From Photorhabdus noenieputensis (GTDB lineage: Bacteria > Pseudomonadota > Gammaproteobacteria > Enterobacterales > Enterobacteriaceae), in assembly GCF_018448935.1 (NCBI RefSeq), contig NZ_RCWC01000040.1, positions 1-54,400 on the forward strand: DNA of 54,400 bases, written 5' to 3'. The translations under genes and the position numbers were made by a program. The notes beneath the pieces are model-generated. The model did no database searches and was not told where the DNA came from. It saw only the letters and a list, made by a program, of their open reading frames with translations. Below are positions 9,737 to 16,699 of this stretch, piece by piece. Every line of letters begins with the position of its first letter. The first letter of the stretch is position 1.

Positions 9737-9831
9737 GGAAGATCATCGTCCCCGGAGGGGCGGCTGGACTTCAAATCCAGATGGGGCCGCCAGCGGTCTC
9801 TGGCAGGTTCGACTCCTGTGATCTTCCGCCA
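9737..9831 (+). tRNA. selC: tRNA-Sec (anticodon TCA)
   Basis: The 95-base gene is nearly identical to E. coli selC, starting GGAAGATC and ending GATCTTCCGCCA. The acceptor stem is the long selenocysteine type (GGAAGATC with GATCTTCC), the anticodon TCA is at 9771-9773 within CTTCAAA, the extra arm is long, and GGTTCGACTCC forms the T-loop. CCA is encoded. This tRNA decodes UGA as selenocysteine in formate dehydrogenase-type selenoproteins. selC is a frequent integration site for genomic islands, and accessory DNA starts directly downstream, but no integrase or duplicated tRNA 3' end was seen. Confidence 0.98.
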
Positions 9832-10172
9832 TCCGCACTCGTCCCAGAAAAAGTCATCAAGATTAGTATGGTAAAAACGAGAGTGATCATAAATTTTATG
9901 CTCTCCTAAGACATTTTGGTTTCACTTTTTGCAATCAGCCGAGCGCCGAAGCTTTTTAATGCCTGTAGTTGTTTTGGGGTTCTGGAGACGCACCGGCTAT
10001 ACGTTTTGATGCTTATCCATTTTACCGGCATTTTGTACATTAGAATTACTCTTAATGCACAGCCGGGTTGGGAACTGTTGGTGAGGCAGCAGGTTTCTTT
10101 GCTCTTATTACGACTTATTGGCTGAAAAAATTATAGGAACAGCTTTGTGTCGCAGCACCAGTGTCAGGAACT
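9832..10172. other. degenerate DNA after selC, no intact gene
   Basis: This 341-base stretch contains short plus-strand pieces that look like decayed coding sequence, in one frame a segment reading FWGSGDAPAIRFDAYPF (around 9976-10026) and in the same or a neighbouring frame AGLGTVGEAAGFFALITTYW (around 10061-10120), separated by stops. I cannot name the source gene. An uninterrupted 69-codon frame at 9916-10125 in a different phase has no start or composition supporting a real gene. Confidence 0.35.
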
Positions 10173-10544
10173 CTAGCCATCCCTTCCATTTTTGCCATTT
10201 TGACCACCATTAGGACCTCCTTCTCCTCCTGCTCCACCTTTCCCTCCATCGCCACCATTGCCTCCATTACCACTTCCTGAACCATTCCCTCCTCTTCCTC
10301 CATTTCCACCGTTAGGTCCTCCTTTTCCACCATCCCCTCCTTTTCCATTATTTTTACCGGCTATACCATCGCCGCCGTTGCCGCCATTTTTACAATTAGG
10401 GGTACCATTCTTACCATTCTCACCTTTTTTTCCATCAAGAACAGAGCATTTAATGACCTCATTTATTTGTGTTGAATAGCTTGCTGTAGAAAATAGTAGA
10501 GGGATAGTTAAACTGAATAAAAAAAATAAATTTTTATTAATCAT
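10173..10544 (-). CDS. secreted glycine-rich repeat protein (unknown function)
   Basis: The protein has 123 residues. Residues 1-24 form a signal peptide (basic start, hydrophobic FFLFSLTIPLLF, then TASYS). The mature part has a short head with two cysteines (KCSV and PNCKN) followed by about 75 residues of glycine-rich triplets of the type GGN, GGD, GGK and GKN. This resembles PGRS or collagen-like repetitive proteins in composition only. An AAGGT ribosome site is 8 bases before the ATG. It follows the smaller glycine-rich gene at 10641-10859 on the same strand, 96 bases downstream, so the two may share a transcript. It is probably exported and extended or disordered; no function can be assigned. 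Confidence 0.65.
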   Translation of the reverse strand: MINKNLFFLFSLTIPLLFSTASYSTQINEVIKCSVLDGKKGENGKNGTPNCKNGGNGGDGIAGKNNGKGGDGGKGGPNGGNGGRGGNGSGSGNGGNGGDGGKGGAGGEGGPNGGQNGKNGRDG

Positions 10545-10640
10545 ATAAATACCTTATAAAAATCCTTTATTTAGAAAAAGCGTCAGCCTCAAAAAACAAA
10601 GAATGTGAAAGTTAGCTTTTACCTTTACTGCTATTTACCC

Positions 10641-10859
10641 TTAATTTCCACTTCCGCCATTACCGCCATTACCGCCGTTACCACCAGGTCCTCCATTTGA
10701 ACTATACAATTTCAAATCAAAATCTAAATTTGTTGAATTTTGATTTTCTAAATTGAATTGATTTTTTAGGGAGGTGGTTTCTGCTGAGGCTATTGGTGTG
10801 ATTGAAAGGAAAGAAACAGTCAATAATGAACTTGTTAAAAATAAGGATGTTTTTTTCAT
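10641..10859 (-). CDS. small secreted protein with a glycine/asparagine-rich tail
   Basis: The protein has 72 residues. The first 26 residues are a classical signal peptide (MKKTSLFLTSSLLTVSFLS then PIASA with AXA cleavage). The mature peptide is a 28-residue polar asparagine-rich head followed by a tail of GGN triplets (SNGGPGGNGGNGGNGGSGN). It resembles the tail of the larger neighbour downstream and is probably a related secreted protein. The ATG at 10859 has a GGAG ribosome site. Directly upstream of that site begins a perfect array of 16 octamers, which places the repeat in the 5' leader. Function unknown. Confidence 0.6.
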   Translation of the reverse strand: MKKTSLFLTSSLLTVSFLSITPIASAETTSLKNQFNLENQNSTNLDFDLKLYSSNGGPGGNGGNGGNGGSGN

Positions 10860-10872
10860 AAATGCTCCATTT

Positions 10873-11000
10873 ACTATATGACTATATGACTATATGACTA
10901 TATGACTATATGACTATATGACTATATGACTATATGACTATATGACTATATGACTATATGACTATATGACTATATGACTATATGACTATATGACTATATG
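10873..11000. repeat. 16 perfect copies of an 8-bp repeat (ACTATATG)
   Basis: The unit ACTATATG is repeated 16 times without a mismatch over exactly 128 bases. On the minus strand the unit reads CATATAGT and ends 13 bases before the ATG of the 10641-10859 gene, directly abutting its ribosome site. A perfect octamer array of this size is typical of a slippage-prone simple sequence repeat. Because it is non-coding, changes in copy number would alter leader length or promoter geometry, not reading frame. Each minus-strand unit contains TATAGT, a 5/6 match to a -10 hexamer. Confidence 0.95.
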
Positions 11001-11024
11001 GAACAATATTAATAACCTTCACTA

Positions 11025-11053
11025 AATATAATTTGAGTGAATTTAACTTTCAA
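11025..11053 (-). promoter_or_regulatory. candidate sigma70 promoter of the glycine-rich genes
   Basis: On the minus strand TTGAAA (11048-11053) and TATATT (11025-11030) are separated by 17 bases. Transcription would start near 11017, upstream of the octamer array, placing all 16 repeats in the 5' untranslated leader. Predicted from consensus only. Confidence 0.45.
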
Positions 11054-11058
11054 CAATA

Positions 11059-11313
11059 ATGTCACTGGCGAGCATAAAAAAGTGCGGGGCACCTATGCGG
11101 CAACAGCTTCTGCCAAGTCGTGACTTGCTCTGTTTGGGCATTGAGGCAACCCGAGCGACCATTTCATCATTAGAAATTATGTGTGCTGATATTGCTGAAT
11201 TTTAGTTAGTCAAAGCAGTAGAAGATCAGAATGGGCGGAAGGTTGAATTGCCGCTGGCAATTTTTGATCCCATGAAGCCGGAACTGGCGAAGATGTCGGT
11301 AGCAGGCAACTAA
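11059..11313 (+). pseudogene. unidentified 84-codon frame interrupted by an amber codon
   Basis: A frame from ATG 11059 to TAA 11311-11313 stays open apart from one TAG at 11203-11205 (codon 49). Its composition is protein-like (LGIEATRATISSLEIMCADI before the stop, VELPLAIFDPMKPELAKMS after it) and differs from the AT-rich surroundings, which suggests a once-functional gene with a nonsense mutation. I do not recognise the family; a phage or mobile-element origin is possible given the RhuM fragment that follows. Suppressed translation cannot be excluded. Confidence 0.4.
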
Positions 11314-11409
11314 TTGGTTTGAGTATTTTAACATTTATTCTTCCAGATATATTAGTACCATTGGTTTTTCACCTACTTGAGATAACGGTCAGTAAAGCGG
11401 AGGTAATTG

Positions 11410-11673
11410 ATGAGTGATAATCTTCCTGAAGCACCACATGGCGAATTTATTTTGTTCCGAAGTGACGATGGTCAGACACACGTCGAATGTCGTTTTGAAT
11501 CCGATACGCTGTGGTTGTCACAAGCGGAGATAGCCAATCTTTATCAGGTGACGCCTCAGGCGATCACACAGCATGTTAAGGCTATCTATGATGAGGGTGA
11601 ACTTGTACAAAATTCAACTTGTCAGTCTTATCATAGGATTTATATTCACGAAAAAAGTGGTTTTCAAGGTTAA
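11410..11673 (+). pseudogene. RhuM-family protein, N-terminal fragment
   Basis: The frame gives 87 residues from ATG 11410, which follows a GGAGG ribosome site. The N-terminus (GEFILFRSDDGQTHVECRF, then DTLWLSQAEIANLY, then ITQHVKAIYDEGEL) matches the start of RhuM-family proteins, normally about 330 residues long and often associated with mobile or restriction-linked loci. After the GELVQNSTCQSYHRI segment the similarity stops and the frame ends, so most of the gene is gone. It is almost certainly inactive. Confidence 0.7.
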
Positions 11674-11730
11674 TCGTTCGATAGCAACAATACGCCATAC
11701 CAGTAAAAGAAATGAAAACTAACAACAACA

Positions 11731-12630
11731 TCAATACCCGGCACTTGATTCCTGTCGCCATAAATGTGCGGCTAATAGGGCTTTCCAGGGGGCGAAATCC
11801 GCCAACCATTTTTCTGCTTGTTCTGCGGAAACTTTTTCATTTTGATTAAACAGTCTTTGCATATTACGTCTTACTGCGACGTCGCCATGCAATGAGCCAT
11901 TTAAATAGTTGAATCCTCGTAACAGGGAATAGTTAATTGTCCACATACCAATGCCTTTTATAGTGAGTAGATTATCTGTTAATTGCTGAATATCTTGCTC
12001 ATCATTAGAGATGGCTAATGTTAATTCACCAGATTCAATTAATTGGCTTAAACGGAGTAATGCTTTGGCTTTGCTGACAGAAAAGCCGTATTGGCGTAAT
12101 TCATCTTCTGAATGATTGATGATTTGTCTGGCGGTTGGAAAGCACCATAGCCCGGAGGAATGCTGAACTCCCATTGCTTGAATAAATCTCCGGCGAATAG
12201 AGATGGCCGCACTGACGCTGATCTGTTGGCCGATAATCGCCCAACTTAATGCTTCAAACGGTGTGGCCGATTGATAGATTCTTAAACCTGATTGTCTGGC
12301 AATAAGTGAACCAATAATCGGATGTTCTTTATATAAACACTCAAATAGATGAACAGGTTGTAGAAGCCCTAGCATATGCGATGCTAAAGCAGATAAGCGC
12401 TCATCAGGGCCTGTTGTGTCACCATCAACCTTAAGTTGTATATGTGCGGTTTTTGCATTAATAGCAATGGTTAATTCCGCAGGTTTGTCATCCCACATCA
12501 TCCCTTTTTGAACTTTATTCTGTTCCACAATTTCAGCGATATTCTGTTTATCTCTTTGATGAAGTGCGAAAAAATCGTGGGTATGATAATTATCGGGTAA
12601 TGCGATTTTGGTGGATAAAGTGGTTTGCAT
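11731..12630 (-). CDS. DNA-3-methyladenine glycosylase II (AlkA-type HhH-GPD)
   Basis: The 299-residue protein has an AlkA-like N-terminal domain (about residues 1-110) followed by the helix-hairpin-helix GPD glycosylase domain. Visible features are FEALSWAIIGQQISVSAA at about residue 125 and the hairpin LLTIKGIGMWTINYSLLRG near 220-240, then LHGDVAVRRN whose aspartate is the expected catalytic residue. The enzyme removes alkylated purines from DNA in base-excision repair. It lacks the N-terminal Ada domain found in some homologues. It stands alone on the minus strand between the RhuM fragment and an ERIC element; its last bases overlap no other gene. Substrate range is inferred from the family. 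Confidence 0.85.
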   Translation of the reverse strand: MQTTLSTKIALPDNYHTHDFFALHQRDKQNIAEIVEQNKVQKGMMWDDKPAELTIAINAKTAHIQLKVDGDTTGPDERLSALASHMLGLLQPVHLFECLYKEHPIIGSLIARQSGLRIYQSATPFEALSWAIIGQQISVSAAISIRRRFIQAMGVQHSSGLWCFPTARQIINHSEDELRQYGFSVSKAKALLRLSQLIESGELTLAISNDEQDIQQLTDNLLTIKGIGMWTINYSLLRGFNYLNGSLHGDVAVRRNMQRLFNQNEKVSAEQAEKWLADFAPWKALLAAHLWRQESSAGY

Positions 12631-12670
12631 TTCTTCTCTCCAAATATATGGGTGTTTTAGTGATTATAGT

Positions 12671-12797
12671 TATACCCGTTATCTTTCAAGTTGCCTCTTT
12701 GTTGGCTGCACTCACTCACCCCGGTCACATAGTTATCTATGCTCCCGGGGATTCGCTCCCTTGCCGTCGCGATCCATCTTGAAATCCATTGGGTATA
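12671..12797. repeat. ERIC (IRU) element, copy 1
   Basis: A 127-bp imperfect palindrome begins TATACCCGTTATCTTTCAAG and ends with CTTGAAATCCATTGGGTATA. The centre has CTCACCCCGGTCACATAG and ATGCTCCCGGGGATTC, which correspond to the conserved ERIC2 and ERIC1R primer regions. The length is the canonical 127 bp. It lies between the divergent glycosylase and hydrolase genes. A second copy is at 22703-22829. Confidence 0.92.
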
Positions 12798-12908
12798 GCA
12801 TGCTGGATAAAAAACTCTGAAACTTGTTCGCAAATTTTAAAAATTTTTCTGACAGGAACAATATCGTCAATTTGTGGTCTTTGTATATATCAATTAAAGG
12901 AGAGATTA

Positions 12909-13847
12909 ATGAAAGCATATCGTTTTAATCTACGACAGAAAATTCTAACATCTGTTCTGCTTTTTTCATGTTGTATAGGTTTCGCTTACTCAAATACAAA
13001 TACCCATAAACAGTTTTTCCGTCATGATGGTAGTGAAATAACTTACTATCTTAAGCAAAGAGGCGGTAAAAATCTATTAGTGCTGATACAAGGCTCTGAT
13101 TGTAATAGTATCGCCAATAATAAGTTTGTGAATAACACGTTCAGTGATATTTATCCCGATAGTGATGTTCTGACTGTGGAAAAGTATGGCATTGATGCAT
13201 CACTCCTTTGGTCTGATGTTGTTGAACGTTCAGATTGTCCTAAGGATTATATTAGGTTGGATACGCCAGAGCAGCGGGTTAAGGATTATATTCAGATCAT
13301 TGGTGATCTTAAGTATCAGAATAAATATAACAAGATAATTATATTGGGTGGAAGTGAAGGAGCAGTGGTTGCTAATTTAGTTACATCACAAGTCAATTAT
13401 ATTGATAGAACCGTGTCATTGAATGGTGGAGGTCGGTATTTCGCTGATGATGTTATTCATAGTATAAAGAGTGAGGTGCCACCAGAATATCTCAATGAAG
13501 AGATTAAAGGGTTTAGGGATTTTCAGAAAAAAATAGCTGCCGGGGATAATATGAGTCATATAGAGATGAGTAATCACGGTGCTAATTGGTGGAGAGTCTC
13601 ACTTAGTATTGACCAATATAAAGTGTTAAGCCAGACTAAAAGCCCTATATTGATTATTCAAACACTAAATGATAATTCAGTTAGTCCTGATTCAGCGATA
13701 AAAATGGAAGAGCAATTAAAGAAGGAGAATATTACCTTTTATCAATATCCTGGCCTGGGTCATGGATTTAGAAATAGTGAGGGTGTTTTGCAGATTACTC
13801 CTATTGTTGAAGATATAAAGAATTGGTTATCCAAGGATTATGGATAA
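12909..13847 (+). CDS. secreted alpha/beta hydrolase
   Basis: The protein has 312 residues from ATG 12909, chosen because an AAAGGAGAG ribosome site precedes it and a signal peptide follows (residues 1-28, ending near GFAYS). The body reads as an alpha/beta-hydrolase fold: LLVLIQGSDCNS oxyanion-hole strand, nucleophile elbow GGSEGA (GxSxG type), an acid-loop region LNDNSVSPDS and the catalytic histidine in GLGHGF near the C-terminus. It is likely exported to the periplasm or outside. Two nearby cysteine-containing segments could form disulfides. Substrate unknown; esterase, lipase or peptidase are all possible. A terminator follows. Confidence 0.75.
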   Translation: MKAYRFNLRQKILTSVLLFSCCIGFAYSNTNTHKQFFRHDGSEITYYLKQRGGKNLLVLIQGSDCNSIANNKFVNNTFSDIYPDSDVLTVEKYGIDASLLWSDVVERSDCPKDYIRLDTPEQRVKDYIQIIGDLKYQNKYNKIIILGGSEGAVVANLVTSQVNYIDRTVSLNGGGRYFADDVIHSIKSEVPPEYLNEEIKGFRDFQKKIAAGDNMSHIEMSNHGANWWRVSLSIDQYKVLSQTKSPILIIQTLNDNSVSPDSAIKMEEQLKKENITFYQYPGLGHGFRNSEGVLQITPIVEDIKNWLSKDYG

Positions 13848-13920
13848 AAGTCTGTTATCTAAAGTAGTATTAATTCGTCGGTAATTTTTCTATATTGGAA
13901 AGTAATATTAAATTTGGAAA

Positions 13921-13960
13921 TAAAACGTGGTATAGTCAAAATTGACACCACGTTTTTTCT
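13921..13960 (+). terminator. rho-independent terminator after the alpha/beta hydrolase
   Basis: AAAACGTGGT (13922-13931) pairs with ACCACGTTTT (13947-13956), with a further inner GTCAA/TTGAC pairing, and runs into a T tract. Confidence 0.8.
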
Positions 13961-14427
13961 AGGATTATTTTCGCATAGTAATTGTTGTTAATTTCATATC
14001 TCATTTGGCAATAAATATATATATAAATAACAAGTTGATGATTAATGATTTGTAATAAATTTAATAATAATATAATTGCTTGAGATTTATTTTATATTCT
14101 TGTTATTATAATAGATGAATGAGATAAAATTATAATATTTACTATAAATCATCACTTGATTAATATACCGCTTGTTATTTCCAGGAAGTATAGTAATAAA
14201 ACGTTATGAATTATTTTTTGCTTCTGAGATGATTTTTCTGGTTTACCTTTTGTAACATAGAAGGGAAATAGCGGCTTATTTCTCATTATCATTTATCGCT
14301 GTCATTATATTTGCTAGGAAAAACTACTGAAAATATCCTGTTCATTACATGATGTAATATCTTTTTTATTTTTTATTGGGTAATAAAATATTGATTTTAA
14401 ATTAATTAAATTTATTTTCTTATTTTG
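13961..14427. other. AT-rich gene-free region
   Basis: About 470 bases of very AT-rich DNA separate the hydrolase terminator from the promoter of the first small-protein unit. I see no gene, RNA or repeat here. Confidence 0.5.
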
Positions 14428-14455
14428 TTGACAATACATTAATCGCATCTATAGT
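14428..14455 (+). promoter_or_regulatory. promoter of small-protein unit 1
   Basis: TTGACA (14428-14433) and TATAGT (14450-14455) are 16 bases apart. The surrounding sequence (ACATTAATCGCATCTATA) is conserved in the promoter of unit 2 at 15556, which supports a functional, duplicated promoter. The start codon is 205 bases downstream, so the leader is long. Confidence 0.65.
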
Positions 14456-14659
14456 TATATGTATTAGATAAATCGTCAATATGGCATCAGAAATGCTGTA
14501 TATGTTATCTAAATGCTGGATAAATTCCTGATAAACACCTTGTTTTCTAGTGAAAATGGTTAAAATTTCATATGGGCAAGATGAATAGCTTATTGTACGT
14601 ATTCTTGAGTAATATAAGTTATTTATCAATTGGTTAGATTAAATTTTGGAGTTTATATC

Positions 14660-14965
14660 ATGATAATTAAGAAAGATATTTTGTTAAATGAAGAACTGAT
14701 TGTCGATGATGAGCTTAAAGTGGGTAAAGTAGAGAAGGTCAATATTGATATTCTGTCACCCAGTTCAGTTATTGTTAGTCTGAATATTTTAGGCGTAGTT
14801 GATGATTTTCATCTATTACTAGTTGACGGTGATAAAGATAAAGACAAGATTGTGCTGCTCTATCTTTCTCTTTTACGTGTTCTTCATGAAAAATTAGAAG
14901 TGAAAGTAAAAGTCGCAAAAAGTAATCTTACTAAGCTAAAATATATAGTAGGTGTTGAAATTTAA
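14660..14965 (+). CDS. small protein of a duplicated pair, unit 1 (unknown function)
   Basis: The protein has 101 residues from ATG 14660, which has a GGAG ribosome site; an in-frame TTG at 14630 has no ribosome site. It is acidic in the N-terminal part with alternating beta-strand-like stretches (VGKVEKVNIDIL, VIVSLNILGVVDDFHLLLV), a KDKDK turn, and a leucine-rich helix LLYLSLLRVLHEKL, ending with KYIVGVEI. There is no signal peptide or transmembrane helix. Order of elements and length match the protein at 15789-16106, with which it forms a diverged paralogous pair. No known domain was recognised. It has its own promoter and terminator. Confidence 0.6.
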   Translation: MIIKKDILLNEELIVDDELKVGKVEKVNIDILSPSSVIVSLNILGVVDDFHLLLVDGDKDKDKIVLLYLSLLRVLHEKLEVKVKVAKSNLTKLKYIVGVEI

Positions 14966-15144
14966 GAAGTATTTGTTAAATTTCTAAATGAGTGCGTAGA
15001 ATAGTTGAATTTAGTTTGAGTGATATAATCAGTTGCCAAATATAGCATTATTGCTAATTGAAATTAAGTGTAGTATTTCTTCATAGAATGGGACTGGTTT
15101 TATTAAAAACATAAATATGTTTTCTACCAAATGCACCTAACTGT

Positions 15145-15183
15145 AGGAAGAACGTGAATATCCGCGTTCTTCCTGTCTTTATT
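15145..15183 (+). terminator. terminator of small-protein unit 1
   Basis: AGGAAGAACG (15145-15154) pairs perfectly with CGTTCTTCCT (15165-15174), followed by GTCTTTATTT. The same hairpin with compensatory A-to-G/T-to-C changes follows unit 2. Confidence 0.8.
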
Positions 15184-15555
15184 TAAACTAATTATTATAA
15201 AATTAAGAAATAAACAAATGGTAGTTTGTTTATTTGTAGTGATATTTTTTTATAAAAATAATGACATTGGAAATAATAACAAGGATTTTGTTTTATACAC
15301 GGTTAATTTAATTTCATAACGGAAGTATGTTATTACAGTTTATCTGTTATTTTTTTGATAACACTTTTGCACTTACTATTTTAAATATGGAGATAAATAG
15401 ATCTATTATTTAAATTTATTGTTTTTATATGTGATTTTTTCGAACGAAAAATTTACTGAGATATTATTTTTTCTCATATAAAACACCCATATAACTTATT
15501 TTTTTATATTAAAGATTTTATTATAAATTAATTATATTAAATTTTTAAATTTAAT
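15184..15555. other. AT-rich gene-free region between the duplicated units
   Basis: About 370 bases of very AT-rich sequence with homopolymer runs and no credible frame, RNA or operator that I could see. Confidence 0.45.
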
Positions 15556-15583
15556 TTGACAATGCATTAATGGCATCTATATT
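15556..15583 (+). promoter_or_regulatory. promoter of small-protein unit 2
   Basis: TTGACA (15556-15561) and TATATT (15578-15583) are 16 bases apart and embedded in CATTAATGGCATCTATA, nearly identical to the unit 1 promoter. The start codon is about 205 bases downstream, the same as in unit 1. Confidence 0.65.
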
Positions 15584-15788
15584 TATAAGTGTTAGGTAAG
15601 ATGTTAATGCAGTATCAAAAATGATAACTATCTTATCTGACTCGTAGATAATCTTTTAATGCATATTGATTTTGTAGTAGAAGTACAAACTATCTTATAT
15701 TTCTCAAGTGAACGATTTGTTGTGCTGTATTTTGAGCCAATATAATTATATTTATAAATTAATTACATTAAGTTATGAGGTTTATATT

Positions 15789-16106
15789 ATGAGTGAGAAA
15801 TTAAATGAAATAAATCTGGATTCAGATATAAAGTATCAACTTGGTACTGTAACTGAAATTGATCTTGATATTAGCGAAAAGGTTAAAGTAATTAACGTTA
15901 CTATGGATATCAATAATGTAGCTAGCGTTTATTTTTTAGATTTGTCATTACCTCATGTCAATATAAATAGGGCTATGGCTTTACTTGTTACTCTTGTAAA
16001 TTCGTTTTATCAAAAGAAACCTATAAATGTAGGACTTCAGGCAGATATACAAGGGAATTATAGCTATATTATGGCTTCTAAAGTAGAGGAAAGTAAATCC
16101 AGTTAA
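15789..16106 (+). CDS. small protein of a duplicated pair, unit 2 (unknown function)
   Basis: The protein has 105 residues from ATG 15789, preceded by GAGG. It parallels the 14660 product: an N-terminal LGTVTEIDLDI segment (compare VGKVEKVNIDIL), a beta region VINVTMDINNVASVYFLDL, a helix NRAMALLVTLVNSFY, then a basic and polar tail ending SKVEESKSS. No signal peptide or membrane helix is present. The sequence identity to its partner is low but the layout, promoter, leader length and terminator are shared, so the pair arose by duplication of a whole transcription unit. Family and function are unknown. Confidence 0.6.
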   Translation: MSEKLNEINLDSDIKYQLGTVTEIDLDISEKVKVINVTMDINNVASVYFLDLSLPHVNINRAMALLVTLVNSFYQKKPINVGLQADIQGNYSYIMASKVEESKSS

Positions 16107-16136
16107 GATAAGTGCTTGCTAAGCATACCTAACCGT

Positions 16137-16175
16137 AGGAAGGACGTGAATATTTACGTCCTTCTTGTTCCTATT
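16137..16175 (+). terminator. terminator of small-protein unit 2
   Basis: AGGAAGGACG (16137-16146) pairs with CGTCCTTCT (16157-16165) and is followed by a T-rich tail. It is the counterpart of the hairpin at 15145-15183, with the stem preserved by compensating changes. Confidence 0.75.
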
Positions 16176-16699
16176 TAAATGAATTGTTATGAAATTAAAG
16201 ATGCTATATCTTATAAATAAATTGTGATTTATTTTAGGTAATGTTTTAACGGTAATAATGATGTTGCAAATAATCACATTAACTCTATTTTACAATCCTT
16301 AAATTTAATTCCTTTACAAATTTAAATGTCCATATATTATTGCTCGCAGACAGATTTATATTCTTATTTTAGGGTTATAAAATTACAGTGAAACTATAAA
16401 GTTGTTTTGTATATTATTAACTTGGTTGAACGTTTTATAACGGAAAAATAAATTTTTTGACAGTTTTTTACTGTTTTAAATAACCAATATTATGATTTGT
16501 TGTTGGATTTATTAGGTCTAAAAAATTATAGTTAATTTGATTTTTTAAACTGAAAGAGATGTAAATCCATAATGTTATATATGATGACATATTGAAATTG
16601 AATTTTTTCTAAGAGGTTTATATTGATGGGAATAGGGTCGCAATTAATACAGTTGTTATAGTTTTAAAGCGACATAATATTAAAATATCAGGAGACGAC
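16176..16699. other. leader of the amidinotransferase gene with a short leader frame
   Basis: This AT-rich 524-base region contains AAGAGGTTTATATTG followed by an ATG at 16626, closely resembling the ribosome-site region of small-protein unit 2 (TGAGGTTTATATT-ATG). The frame that follows is only 11 codons (MGIGSQLIQLL, stop at 16659-16661). It may be the decayed start of a third small-protein copy or a leader peptide. Nothing else is recognisable. Confidence 0.35.

Noticed and set aside
9916-10125. 69-codon frame downstream of selC
   Set aside because: It has no ATG or ribosome site, and other phases in the same region look like better remnants of former coding sequence.
9832-10172. Possible attachment-site repeat of the selC 3' end
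   Set aside because: I found no second copy of the tRNA 3' end by eye in the window.
10258-10479. Proline-rich frame on the plus strand
   Set aside because: It is the complement of the glycine-rich codons of the minus-strand gene, which has a signal peptide and a ribosome site.
10873-11000. Short direct repeats that might suggest a CRISPR array
   Set aside because: The 8-bp units are contiguous with no spacers, and no cas genes are present. It is a simple sequence repeat.
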